A DNA stretch of 38,306 nucleotides from Chiua virens (GCA_019787685.1 JAHNUO010000091.1:1-38306), one strand, 5' to 3'. Counted from the stretch's first letter, positions 18,454-30,130 are shown. Notes: generated from the sequence alone by a model not told the origin. Numbers and translations are program-made.

Positions 18454-20544
18454 ATGACCTCGAAATTTGCTCCCCAAACTTGCGCTCATGATGGTAAGTC
18501 TTCTCATACCTTATGTTCAGATCAAAACCCACGCAATCTACCAGCTACGTACAATTCCTTGGACGCCAAATCGATCGCCACCGGACATGATGCAGCCACA
18601 ACCGTCTACACCTCGCCCAACATGACCTTCATCCCTGAACCCCATAACAACGAAGAGGAACTGTGGGCTCGAGCAGATGGGCGATTTGGTACAGCGGATT
18701 GTTTTCAATGGCCGCAGACATACAGTAAAGAATTTTGTTATGCTGTCTGCATCCGTCGCAAGGAGCACTACTCACCGCCCGACCCTTTGTTATGGGCGTG
18801 GTATCGCCCCACGCTGGAAGACTTCGAACCTCTTCCTCACGCCGCCTTTCAAGTTGAGAAGCTGAAGCAAGAAAAGGCAGTCGGCGTCGTTTCTTTGCAT
18901 CAGATTGCGTCTGAGCGCCACCAGGCATGGAAGAACACCCATGGTGACAAGCAGGACATTGCAAGTAGGATGATCCAGAGCCTGAAACACGACACTATGT
19001 TGCTCCTCACTCACCCGCTTACATACCGTGATATCATTGTTTTCGTCGCCGAAGCCCAACGGTACTTCCTCGACATCATGGCGTTCATCGACTACGTTAC
19101 TTATGTTCAACCTCATATCGCCTACCCGTCTGGTCCCCCCCTTCCTGTCCGATCCCACTGGATGGGATGCTTCACGCAAGACACGAAAACCTGCGACGAC
19201 CTGTTCCACGTGGGTGTGCCAGTGTGGTTGATCCGTCCCTGCCTCTCAATCACTCTGGACACGAACATCGAGAAGCATGTCAGGTTCACGTTTCCTGACG
19301 ATATCATCCATGGCATGTACGCCAAAGCTGGCAGATCCATCCAACCCTTTGCAAACCTGTATCTCGGAAAAGGGGGCTTCAATCGTCACTTTCACACTCG
19401 GCACGCCTATACACCTTCTTACAATCAGAAGCCCAGCATTTCAGATTCGTCCACCCCTCAGCTTTCCTCGCAAGCAGGTAAAATGCCCACTCAAGCTAAG
19501 TCCAGGAGAGCAGAGAAGAAGCAGAAGCACACTCGACCTGGACCCCAGTCAGGTAGGTCATGTCAATGTCTACCAACATTATCGATACGGCGTGGGCTAA
19601 CCTGCTGTGAAGCAATTTCCGCAGGTCGCAACAAGTGGGTAGAGCTGCAGGTGCCCGAGATGCCACTAGCCTTCCAGGTTTGGGTCGACGCATTGAAACG
19701 CATCAACAAAGACCCGTCCAGGGTGAAGAAAGGTTTGGTGGATCAGGGGTATCATGTCCCCGAACCACCTCTGCTTATCTCATCACCGTCCCCCAAACGT
19801 CGCCAACGCTTCATGACAAACTGGCTTGCGATTCGCGTGCTGTGGATTAGTCGGCTCAATCACAGCCCCCCCGCCTGCTTCCCATCTCCCCAACAGTGGA
19901 GGGAGATTCTCAATGGCGTGCCCTTCAAGGAGGACATGGAAGGCGCAGCCACGAGCAGCAAATCTAGTAAGCTGGCCGTGCTGGAAGCATTTGGGGAAGA
20001 ATTCGCTGCCCTGACATCGCAAGGATCGAATCTTGCACCCAAGGAACAGGTGGAATGGTGGGGCAAATTAATTCCAATTGCCTCGCTGACCAACCCCCCG
20101 ACCCGTCTCATCAAAGCTATTTTATGGGAGTTGTACGAGACTGGCTGGCGATACGAGCTTTGTGCTCTCGACCAAGCTCTTAATCCTCACCTCTGGGCTA
20201 AACATCGTTCCAAACGACTGAGCTTCATCTGCGGTATTTTCCCGGGCAGCTCTGGGCTCATGCTTTGGTCAGAGCCTCTGCCATCCAAAGCTAGCAATCA
20301 TGGATTCACGGACAGTTTCTTTGACAACGAGCAGGTCCTCAATGCATTCTGTCTACTTCTCTCCACCTGGCCAGATGCTCACCCTTCTTTTTCGAACACC
20401 AATTTGATACCGGGATCGAAATATGTAGAAGTATATGAGGTCATGTCGCGGGCGTGTTTTTTTTACATCCAGACATTTTATGATTACTTTGGTCGTCCCC
20501 CTCTCCTTCCCCACCGGTTTCCCTTCGACTATCATGATGTATAA
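18454..20544 (+). CDS. 672-aa Agaricomycete orphan protein
   Basis: The frame is open from 18427 to 20544 with the first ATG at 18454. A 72-nt intron is hidden in frame at 19553-19624 (GTAGGT donor, CTAAC branch, CCGCAG acceptor) and its removal gives 672 aa. The sequence reads as a genuine globular protein, Trp- and Tyr-rich: FCYAVCIRRKEHYSPPDPLL, WAWYRPTLEDFEPLPHAA, LTHPLTYRDIIVFVAEAQRY, FHVGVPVWLIRP, then a basic linker (TQAKSRRAEKKQKHTR) and a C-terminal part with RFMTNWLAIRVLWISRLNHS and YDYFGRPPLLPHRFPFD. It recalls uncharacterised proteins multiplied in mushroom genomes, but I cannot name a family or activity. No transposase, polymerase or kinase signature is visible. It sits between a possible LTR and repeat copy C. 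Confidence 0.75.
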   Translation: MTSKFAPQTCAHDGKSSHTLCSDQNPRNLPATYNSLDAKSIATGHDAATTVYTSPNMTFIPEPHNNEEELWARADGRFGTADCFQWPQTYSKEFCYAVCIRRKEHYSPPDPLLWAWYRPTLEDFEPLPHAAFQVEKLKQEKAVGVVSLHQIASERHQAWKNTHGDKQDIASRMIQSLKHDTMLLLTHPLTYRDIIVFVAEAQRYFLDIMAFIDYVTYVQPHIAYPSGPPLPVRSHWMGCFTQDTKTCDDLFHVGVPVWLIRPCLSITLDTNIEKHVRFTFPDDIIHGMYAKAGRSIQPFANLYLGKGGFNRHFHTRHAYTPSYNQKPSISDSSTPQLSSQAGKMPTQAKSRRAEKKQKHTRPGPQSGRSCQCLPTLSIRRGLTCCEAISAGRNKWVELQVPEMPLAFQVWVDALKRINKDPSRVKKGLVDQGYHVPEPPLLISSPSPKRRQRFMTNWLAIRVLWISRLNHSPPACFPSPQQWREILNGVPFKEDMEGAATSSKSSKLAVLEAFGEEFAALTSQGSNLAPKEQVEWWGKLIPIASLTNPPTRLIKAILWELYETGWRYELCALDQALNPHLWAKHRSKRLSFICGIFPGSSGLMLWSEPLPSKASNHGFTDSFFDNEQVLNAFCLLLSTWPDAHPSFSNTNLIPGSKYVEVYEVMSRACFFYIQTFYDYFGRPPLLPHRFPFDYHDV

Positions 20545-22008
20545 TTTTTAACAGTATGATGTATGATTATAATGTAGCTTTCCCCTCAATTTATGCAATC
20601 CGTTTTCACTTGCGACATTGTGCAGTTAACCCTGGGATTTCAGCCCTATGCCATTAAATTAATGTAGTGTAACTTTGAATGTCCGCTTATTGACACCACG
20701 TGACGACAAAAACAAATAATTACAATTAGATTATGAAACGTAGACAGATACGTGACGCGTATTTGTCAATGACATCGATTCATCTTGGACCTAGCCATCA
20801 TGCATCATGCATCCTAGACGGACGTTGACACTGCCGCCCACCTTCGCCCCGCCTCGTCAACATTGATCAATCACTCAAGCTTTCTCCTCGTCTGAATCCT
20901 TCTGCCTCAAGACCCGGCCCGAATTTTCTTGTTTCTCAGAGTTGGCTTTGCGCCGCTTGAAATCTCTTGTGTTGACTTTGCATCGCACAGAGAACGCTTT
21001 TGGACTTTGTGTCCATAGGTCGCCCTGTCGCCTCGAATCGAGCAACAGTGGGGTTAAAGACCTTTTGAAGCGCTTTCGTCTAGGTTCAGTTTAAGGACTC
21101 GGAATCCCTCTCCTGGACCTCTGAATCGTTGTCAGACTTTCGTCCCCTCCCAGGTGCGTGCTTTCCTTCATCGTCCTCTTCATCCTTCATCAGATTGGCG
21201 TGACTCTGAGCATTATTTTAGCCTCATTTCTCCCATTGGCATCCATTCACCCGTTATGTCGACTCTCAGCTTGGATTGTGCCAGAACGTCGAGTGCTTCA
21301 ATTCCAACATGCTTTCAGCATTTTCGGTGACATCACTATGACATCAGGACATGCAGTGAGTGGTTGCTTGTTTGATTGCAACATGTTCTCAATCCTTTCA
21401 CAGACATCATTGCCTCGTTTTCTCAACGTTTTCTCTTGTTCTTTTCAAATTCTGAGATTGAAGCAACTAGGTCTCCGCCACTCAAAACTCGAACACTCCC
21501 AGCCTCTAACATCAAAATCTCAAGCTTCCCACTATCTCGCGCTTCCGTATCACAACTGAAACAACCTAGAACAATACTAGACTGTAAAGTGTAGTGGTTG
21601 AGATGAGAGGGGGTTCAGTCCAGTGAAGAGGCGAAAACTCCAAGAGAACTTTGTTAGAGCTCTCTGGCTGAAATTCATGGGGTTTATATACTACATGGAT
21701 GTCGGAGTTCTAATCTGAGTATGAACTACATAGATAAGCATAATGTATCCTATTGGATGATAAGGTGTGAATTCATATGAGTCATAGATAAGAGCATAGC
21801 CTTGCACTGTCGATGATGAGTCAGTGATAAGGAAAATGAAAAGATAAGAGGCATGAGGTATTGGATGCTGTGTTATTGTGGCAGCCAATCGGATATGATC
21901 CTTTGGACAGCCTTGACATGAGGTATGTTATTCTTAGAATAGATCGAATGTTGGAGTTGTGAAGTGAGGAAAAGTTGGTATCGTAACAACAACTTCCGTT
22001 GTGTCAAG
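20545..22008. other. Intergenic DNA with repeat copy C and a TATA-bearing segment
   Basis: No gene supported. Besides repeat C, a plus frame at 21158-21559 (133 codons) is hydrophobic at first but has no recognisable motif. 21590-21960 carries GGTTTATATACTAC near 21675 and could be a promoter or LTR remnant; no boundaries could be set. Confidence 0.35.
20938..21073 (-). repeat. Interspersed ~140-bp repeat, copy C (inverted)
   Basis: The reverse complement reads GCGCTTCAAAAGGTCTTTAA, ACCTATGGACACAAAGTCC, AAAAGCGTTCTCTGTGCGA and GCGGCGCAAAGCCAACTC, matching A and B in order and length but on the other strand. Confidence 0.8.
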
Positions 22009-25000
22009 ATGGCCTCTGCTTTCAGGTGCCACCCCAATTGCACTCGCACCTTCTTATCCCGGAGAGGCCTGACACAGCATCGAGCTACATGCGACATTTT
22101 CGGGCCTGCGCAGGCTGAGCAACTCGCACGCGCCAACTCAACCTTTCTATTGACGGAGGAGCCTCCCAACAAGCGGGTCAGACTTGACACTGATGAGGTA
22201 CGGCTTTCTGTTGGATTCTTTGAATTCGTACCACTCAGATGGATTCCAGGGCGGTAGGCAGGTAAATCTTCCAGGGCCCTCGAATCCTTCAGCATTGATC
22301 ACGGTTTCAGACGTTACTGAGGTAAGGTTTTGACCATTTTCGTGCTTTTCTCACCCTGACTCAGTATTTCGAGTCAGCAGAGACCACAGTCCCATACTCA
22401 AGAAGTCCCAGCACCCTCGCAGGCTACGACTGAACCTTCCTCGCAACAAATACCCGATGCCCCTGACATCACAGGCACTGAATCACAGCCCCTTCCCCCT
22501 CGTAATCGACAGGTACCTGCAAGATATCGAGACTTGCTCCCTGAGCCACCGTTACCAGCAGTTGATCCCCACCCTACCCCCGCAACCACTTCGATTATCC
22601 CTCGTGTCTTTCTGCACGTGTGGGATTCCTTCACTACATGGTTCAATAACTTCGGTATCGCTTGTGCATATCGCCATCGCCTGTCGCACGATCCTGACTC
22701 ATTCGTTTCCATGGATGAATTGTCTCAGCCTAGCCAGGACATTCTCCCTAGCTCGGTCAACGGAGACTACTCCCCGCCCTGGCCATGGGCAAACATGTTT
22801 ATCTGGCGAATCATGAACTGGAAAAATACTGGTAGTAGTCATAAATCCGATTCAGAACTCACACAACTGGTTCACGAGGTCCTCCAAGCCCCTGACTTTG
22901 ACATCCAGGATCTGTTGAGATTTGATGCTTCTAGAGAGACATCTCGGTTTGACACTGCTGAGAAGGAGATACCACCAGAAGACATATTCGGGATTGACAG
23001 ATGGAAACGTGCATCGGTCGACATATCAGTACCTACAAGGGAAAAGAAGGTGGAGGGCAATGGGTTGATGTTCTCAGTGGGCGATCTTCGCTACAGGCCA
23101 ATCCTAGATGTCGTGCGAGCAGTATTTGCAGAGGCATCATCGAAGAATTTTCATCTCACCCCTTTCAAAAGGATTTGGAAATCCCCAGTCACCAGTCGCC
23201 ACCAACGTGTTTATGATGAACTGTACACCTCGGACACCTGGAACCAAGCCCATGACAAAGTGATGAAGCAGAGAAGAGACGACGGCTGCAAGTTGGAAAG
23301 AGTAGTTTCCGGTCTCATGTTCTGGTCAGATTCGACTCGGCTCGCACAGTTTGGGCATGTGTCTGCATGGCCCATCTATCTTTTTTTTTGGAAATCTCTC
23401 CAAATACATTCGGTCCAATCCTGAGTCAGGGTGCTGTCATCCGATTGCGTTTATCCCTTCTGTAGGTTGATTTTCTTCTTTCTTGCGCTGCTCTTGAAGT
23501 CTCACCCAAACCCTCAGCTTCCAGAGTCCATCAAAAAAATTTTGTCCTCGGTATCTGGCAAGAAACACAACCACGACCTTCTCGTTCATTGCAAGCGAGA
23601 ACTCATTCATGCGATCTGGACATTATTGCTTGACGATGATTTTATTGAGGCTTACAAGAATGGAATCGTCGTGAAATGCTTCGACGGCATCACCAGGAGG
23701 GTATACCCCAGGATATTTACTTACTCAGCCGACTATCCAGAAAAGTGAGTGAATTGCGTGCGTATCCTGGTGCAAATTTACGACTGATTGTTTGGAAGAG
23801 TTCTCCTTGCTACCATCCGGGACAAAGGTTATTGCCCTTGTCCTCGTTGCCTCATCCCAAAATCCATGTTCCATTGCACCGGATTTCTCAGAGACATCGC
23901 TGCAAGAGCGCATAAGATCGAACTTGCACGACGGAAAATTTATGTCCTTGGCCGGCCATTGAAGGGTACAGCTGTGGAAACTCTTCTCAAGGACCAGTCA
24001 CTGGTTCCGACTTTGGTAAGAATCATATTTAACTTTTCGGGAGCCAGCTAACTACCCCTCCCAGAATTCTTTTTGCGAGCGACTCTCTCCCTTTGGATTC
24101 AAATTGTACCCGATTCTTGTTGTAGATTTACTCCACGAATTCAAGCTTGGCATTCTCAAGTCGGTTCTCAAGCATCTTCTCTGATTGATTTATGCTGTTG
24201 ATCCACGTAAGATCGACATACTTAATGAACGGTGCGTTTGACATTCTCCCAACAATGTGGTTACTAAAAAGTGGTCTGATAGATTCACGCAAATATCATC
24301 CTTTGGATTGAACGGAATCTGCTGTTTCCCTCCAGATGTAGCGAACACCAGCCAGTGACTGGCATGGTTCTTTGAGCACGTATTACAGGTAGGGTCTTTG
24401 CATGTTTCATCTCAGTTTGTAGTGATTAAGGGGCTTTACTACAGTGTTCCATCCCCGTATTTGAAGGACTTTTTCCTCCTGCACACAACTCAAACATTCA
24501 GCGCCTCTTATTCCGACTCTCCGAATGGCACGCACTAGCCAAGCTTTGAATTCACACGGACGATTCGCTCATACTCCTTCAGCAGTCGTTACGGACCCTT
24601 TGTGATCAGCTTCGCCAGTTTCAACGAGTCACCTGCGCCACCTTCATCACTCACGAATTACCTGCGGAAGCTGCACAATGGCAGAGGAGGGAATTAGCTG
24701 ATGTCAAGGCTGGACGTCGAAAGAAAGAAGTACGCTCGGCGGGCTCGCTCCCAAAAATGTTCAATCTCAACACATACAAGTTCCATGCTCTGGGTGATTA
24801 CGTCTCAATGATCAAGACGTTCAGGACGACTGACTCATTCTCAACCCAAGTTGTAAGTCTGAAACTTTTTTTTATACCTAAAGTTTCATTTCTTTTACTG
24901 CATTCTGACGTACAGTTACCTTCAGGGAGAGCTGGCACACCATCAAATCAAGAGGATGTATGGACTTTCGAACAAGAAGAACGTCGAAGATCAATTTGCG

Positions 25001-26141
25001 AGGCAAGAGCATCGCCGCACTCTCCTGAGGCAACAGCACAAGCAGGACCAAGTTGCAGATGATGTTGACTCTTCGCCAATGCTGCATCACTCGATGGCAA
25101 GCCAAGCTCGAAAGGACAACATTCTTAATCTGTCTTGGTTCCTTCTCAACCATATTGACGGCCTGGCCGTCAAGGTGAGCAACTTTGGCTGATGCACATA
25201 TATGCTTACATGTCTTCCAGCCCGATTTCATCGCGTGTCTCAAGGACCACCTGTTGTCCAGACTACTCCGCTTGGACTTTGATGGTGACAAGCGAGTATT
25301 CACCCCAGAGGAATGAAATGAATTGCGTTTTCTAAACCCAGACCGAATCATGGAATCAAGAATTGTTCGCATCAACTACACAAGCTATGATATCCGCAGA
25401 GCTCATGATTGCCTGCGGACAGACCGTTCTTCTTTCCTCATGACTCTATCGAGGGAAGAAGAAGCCAATTGTCACCCCTTCTGGTACTGCCAGCTACTCA
25501 AAGCATTCAGTATTGACGTTTCATACTCTCCCGGAGGTGTTAGTGGTTCAAAGGAGACGATGGAGGTTCTGTGGGTCCGTTGGCTCGGAACTGATCTGGA
25601 CCATAAGGGGGGTTTCCGGCAGTGTACTCTTCCAAAGGTTGGATTTGTGCCTGAAGGTGGAGACAGCCCTGCTTTCGGGTTTTTGGATCCCTCTCTGGTG
25701 ATCCGTGGGTGTCACCTCATTCCAGCATTCATAGATGGTTGTACCGATCAATTCTTACAGGGCGGCATGTCAGTAGCCAGACTACCTGGGGAGTCTGATG
25801 ATTGGGCAAGGTATTATGTAAATATGTGGGCTTTATTTCACATATTTCAACGTCTTACATGCTAACAGGAATCAGTTTTGCTGATAGAGACATGTTCACC
25901 CACTATGCGGCAATTGCATGTACGACACAACCATGGCCTGGTCGACGAGCAATTAGCTGCTGACGATGAAGATGTCGACGGCCCAGGTATTGAAGATACT
26001 CAGACAGCACACACATCTCAAAATGAGGACAACAACAACAACAACAACAACAAAGAAAAAGAAGAAGAAAATGAATCAGATGTTGATAGTGATGAGAGTA
26101 GTATGAGTGACGGCTATGATGACAGCGATCACGACGCTTGA
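22009..26141 (+). pseudogene. Plavaka-type (KDZ-related) transposase, inactivated
   Basis: The coding signal runs from MASAFRCHPNCTRTFLSRRG (a C2H2/C2HC finger) through a Pro-rich linker (about 22500-22600) to the transposase: FHLTPFKRIWKSPVTSRHQ, VYDELYTSDTWNQAHDKV, LMFWSDSTRLAQFGHVSAWP, RVYPRIFTYSADYPEKV, the zinc-binding GYCPCPRCLIP, DLLHEFKLGILKSVLKHLL, TYKFHALGDYVSMIKTFRTT, ELAHHQIKRMYGLSNKKN and DRDMF near 25885. This order fits Plavaka DNA transposases of Agaricomycetes. It is broken by a 9-T run at about 23381-23389 (one T too many), TGA at 24182, 24547 and 25314, and a frame change near 25905 leading to an acidic tail (DDEDVDGPGIEDT, poly-Asn, Glu-rich). About five introns are interposed. 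Terminal repeats were not located. Confidence 0.88.
26030..26055 (+). repeat. CAA microsatellite (poly-Asn codons)
   Basis: About eight ACA/CAA triplets in a row within the acidic C-terminal frame of the Plavaka transposase, followed by an AAG/GAA-rich run. Confidence 0.8.
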
Positions 26142-26687
26142 AATATAGCTATTATAAACACAAATGTAGTTCTGTGGTACATTCGAAGTTATTACCTACC
26201 AATTTGTGAAAGAATGTCCAGATTTAAATAGAAACAATGATACGGTGTTGGTCATGATGCCAAGGGCTCACAACTCCTTGCAATGATTGCAGAAACTTTG
26301 AAAGCACTAAATTTTTAGGAAAGATATTATCAGCAACTACCACAATGGCAGTAGCGTACGGGAAATGTGCCAATGCCTTGCCAATATGTATATTCTGCGA
26401 TAATGATGTCAATGATCCTCATAGTATGGCAACAATCTTATAATATGTGTAATTCCTTTTCAGACCTCGGTAAGATCTCCAATGATGAATGATATTGATT
26501 ACACAAGCAACTCTCAGCAAGTTAGATACAATGATAGGGTATTGGCCATGATGCATGCACAAGTCTTCCCGAACACGCTTTCAAGTTGTAACTTCTGCCA
26601 CCATTCAAGGGTTCATCGATGTTCATCCATAATATTGGCACGTTTGGCTTTTTCGAGAATGTAGACCGTCCGGTTTCCATTCAGACC
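26142..26687. other. AT-rich spacer between Plavaka and hAT
   Basis: No gene. Includes an imperfect 27-bp direct repeat at 26234-26260 and 26528-26554 (three mismatches, core ACAATGATA..ATTGG.CATGATGC). It may include the Plavaka 3' terminal region. Confidence 0.4.
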
Positions 26688-26695
26688 TCTAGGAC
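26688..26695. other. Target-site duplication, left (TCTAGGAC)
   Basis: Eight bases directly outside the left end of the hAT element, identical to 30293-30300. Eight bp is the length made by hAT transposases. Confidence 0.95.
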
Positions 26696-26862
26696 TAGTG
26701 ATGTGCAAGGCTTGGGCTCAAGCCCTGAGCCTGGCCTGACCCGACCCCTGAAGCCCGAGCCTGACCCGGCCCCCTCTCAAGGCCCCATCGGGCTCTGGGC
26801 TCAGGCTTCTATGTTAGTCAGCCCCGGGCCCTGGGCCAAGCCCGGGCTTGCAACTATACAGT
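26696..26862. repeat. hAT left terminal and subterminal GC-rich array
   Basis: After the TIR come repeated AGGC/GGGCTC/AGCCCTGA/CCTGACCC words, among them GGGCTCAAGCCC, GGGCTCTGGGCTCAGGC and GGGCCCTGGGCCAAGCCC. The array is partly palindromic and much richer in GC than the flanks. Confidence 0.85.
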
Positions 26863-26949
26863 TACAGTAGCCACCGGACCCACGGTCTTCACCATATTTA
26901 GGATTTTGTTTGTTCTCATCCGATCCATCCCCATTAGTACACACTCGGC

Positions 26950-29900
26950 ATGGAAAATGAAGAGTCTCGACCAAAGCGGACCGCGGCACTGTCGGCTAAA
27001 CTACGTGATCAGCACAACGCAGCCACGCCGGAGCTTCGTTCCCACCAGCACGCTCACAATGCGACAAGCATTATCTCTCTCCCCCATGATAACTCAATCG
27101 ACCCAACATACCTGTCAGACAACAGTCCACCTCTACCCAGCCGCAAACGCAAGACCGTTGCCAATAATCACTGTGACTCCCATATTCAAGATTCGAGCGA
27201 TGGAGATGAGGTTTCGCCACCAAAAGAAGTGACTCGGAGGCTGCAGAAACGTACGTTCTACGGTCACAATGATGGTTGTTTGTATCACTAATCAATCTTC
27301 ATCTACAGGCTCTAAAAAAGCACACCAGAACATCCGCACTGTAGCTGACACTCAAATCACTCAGAATGACGGTGAGTACTCTTCAGTTCGTGTTGTCTAC
27401 TAACTCATTGACCCAAAGCAGTCCCAACATCCACGATACCCCAAGATGTAGCTGACGCAGATGGCCTCCTTGAGGATGTCAACGTCCTGGGCATCAGCGA
27501 AGGACCAGCACGGGAAAGTCGCATGCGCGACATTGATGAATTTTTCTCATCCGTTTACATTGAAAATGACAAGAAGATGCGCAGGTGCAAGAAGTGCTCG
27601 TGCGTCACTGAATATGGGTGATGCATTGACATTAATCAACTTATAGGACGTGTTCACATGTAGTAGTGTTGGTCTCCGACGCATCTACATTACGGCGTCA
27701 TTTGGAATGACATCACCATGCTGAGTACCTGCGATGGGCAGAGGCCAATGGATTCACGTCCATGCTTCCCAAAGATTGTAAAGAACGGAGAGAACAGGGC
27801 TCAGGTACTCAGAAGCAATGTCGGCTTGACTCTCACCTTCAACCTGTGATCGCCAAAGACCCGATTCCACTGTACAGTGATGAACGGTTTCATGAGGCCG
27901 CAATCCAATGGCTGATTAATACGGACCAGCCAATATGTATGCTCGAACATCCCTCGTTCCATAATATGATCAATGTTGCATCGCGCGCCACAAAGGGCGT
28001 GAAAATTCCCAATCGAAAGGCCACGCGGGGAGGAATTATTCATATGTTCAAGGCTCAAATGCGCAGTTTACGAGTTCGGCTACTTGTGCATACTATGAAA
28101 ATACTCACTATGATGTGTACTGACGAAACCTTATTAGAGCGACTCGGTGAAAGGTTGGATCAACCTGACATGTGACACTTGGCAAGCGTCAAACGTTGAT
28201 GCTTATTTTGCTGTCACTGGATCCTGGATTGAGGAGTCAGTGCTAGGGATCTGGGATGTGCATATGACACTTCTCGGATTTGTTCAACTGAACAGTGCAC
28301 ACAATGGTCTTCGTCTTGGCCAGGCCCTCTACAAGGTTGTTGCACGACTGGGCATACAGCATAAGGTGCGTGCTCACTTTCACAAAGAGTGCGAAACTAA
28401 GCCGGTGATGGGTAGATTGGTCACGTTACATGTGATAATGCCACGAACATGGACACGATGATGGTAGAGTTTGCAAGGCAAATAGAACGTGCGACCAGCA
28501 AACCCTTCAATGGCAAGCGACGTCGTGTTCGGTATGCTGTCTGTTGCGTCAACATTGGTTTTCACACTAATACAGTCACGTTTTCTAGGTGCTTGGCTCA
28601 TGTTGTAAACTTAGCCACCCAAGCCTTGCTCACTGCACATAGCAAATCGAAGGCTTACGACCCCAAAAACCCAGACCATGATCTCATTGCCGCACGAGAG
28701 GGACAAAGAGACGAAGTTGGCGTAATTCGTACAATTGCTGTCAAAGAGCGGTCGTCTGCCAAACGCAAGCAGCTTTTTCGCTCCATCCAAATGCGAGATC
28801 TGCCCAACCACCCACCTCGCAAACCGCCTCTTCAGCTGTTACTGGACATGCCAGTCCGCTGGTCATCGACATTTTTTATGCTCGAACGCGCTGAGTCCCT
28901 TAAAGGTGATGTTGACATGTTTGTCCACGAGCTTGCAGCTGCAGAACGGGACTCACGAGAGCAGCGCCAAAAACTAATGGACTTGCAATTGACTGACGAT
29001 GAATGGATGCGGGTCCACACCCTCCTTGCCCTCTTGTGCAAAGCCGAAGAAGCTCAACAGGCTTTCTCATCTGACCGTGGCCCGGTGATCCATCTAGCGC
29101 TCCCAGCACTTGAGGCTTTACATAAAGCCTGGCATTCACGAACTCTCAAGGCTGACTACATCGATTTCTGGACGGGACTCCAAGCGGGTGTGGGAAAACT
29201 CATGGAATACTATGAAAGAAGTGCAGACTCGGACGTCTATATTATGGGAATGTGTACATGATCAATCCTACCGTTGGATTTCACATCATTGCTAACATGC
29301 CGTTACACATGTTGTCAAGTAGTATTGGACCCAGTTCAAAAAGCAAATCATATACGGCGTTATTGGGGAAATGAGTTGCACGAGAAGGCTCTCAAGCATG
29401 CCGAGATGTTGGTATGTGTTCAACTTTCTGGTCGAAATTGAAATCCCACACTGACGGAGTATTCATTGGCGTCTAGTACAAGGAGCGCTACCTTGAGTTG
29501 AAAGGCAATACTCAGGTGGTTGAAAAACCAAAATCAGCCGTGAAAACCTTATCAGCATATGGCAAACTGGGAAGGCTTCTACACGTACTCTCAGACGATG
29601 AAGACGACAGCAACAGTGATGATGTACAACATAACACAGCCACATCAGCAGGACCTAGCATCGTGCAGCAACCATGGCTCGAAGACTTTCATGGATACCT
29701 TCAGTTGAAGGACCATCTCCCTACAAACACGTCTATCATTCAGTGGTGGGGCTTGAATGCTGACAGGTATCCCGTCTGGGCCTCACTTGCCCGGGATTAT
29801 CTTTCCGTCATGGCAACCTCGGTTTCAAGTGAGCGTGCATTTTCATCCGCTGGAATTACAATCAGCAAACGCCGTAATCGCCTCAAGTCTGATATTGTCA

Positions 29901-30130
29901 AAGCACTGCAATGCCTCAAATGCTTGATCCGTCGCGACTTACTCTTTCGTAATGACCCTTCAGTTGTGGCTGACTCTGAGTCACCAGACTCAGACGTTGA
30001 TGGTAAAAGTGAGGCAGTCCCAGAGAATGCCAGTGATGAGAGTGGATGGGATATTATGGTACTGGACTTCAATTCAGACTTACCAGGAGCAGATGAGGGC
30101 AACTATGGAGAAATACTCTGTATTGACTAA
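26950..30130 (+). pseudogene. hAT transposase with BED finger, one in-frame TGA
   Basis: Nine exons join in frame: 26950-27250, 27309-27371, 27422-27593, 27647-28085, 28138-28365, 28416-28531, 28589-29253, 29323-29411, 29477-30130, a 909-codon frame. A disordered, basic N-terminus (MENEESRPKRTAALSAKLRD) is followed by a BED-type zinc finger (RRCKKTCS..STLRRHLE, HHHAEYLRW), the catalytic core with NLTCDTWQASNVDAYFAVTG, LLGFVQLNSAHNG, VTCDNATNMD, RCLAHVVNLATQALL and LLLDMPVRWSSTFFMLERAE, then the hATC dimerisation domain (WWGLNADRYPVWASLARDYL, ATSVSSERAFSSAG). A TGA at 27708-27710 falls within the BED finger, directly after HLE. All other exons are open. If the stop is real this copy makes no full-length enzyme and would move only in trans; the stop could postdate insertion. 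Confidence 0.92.

Noticed and set aside
18492..18518. GTAAGT..TTCAG pair at the start of the 672-aa gene
   Set aside because: Only 27 nt, too short for a fungal spliceosomal intron; the frame is open through it.
21590..21960. Possible second LTR with a TATATA core
   Set aside because: No matching TG..CA limits or target duplication could be found.
27618..27646. 29-nt GTGATG..ATAG intron in the hAT transposase
   Set aside because: Too short; the donor at 27594 gives a 53-nt intron, keeps the frame and yields a better BED finger.
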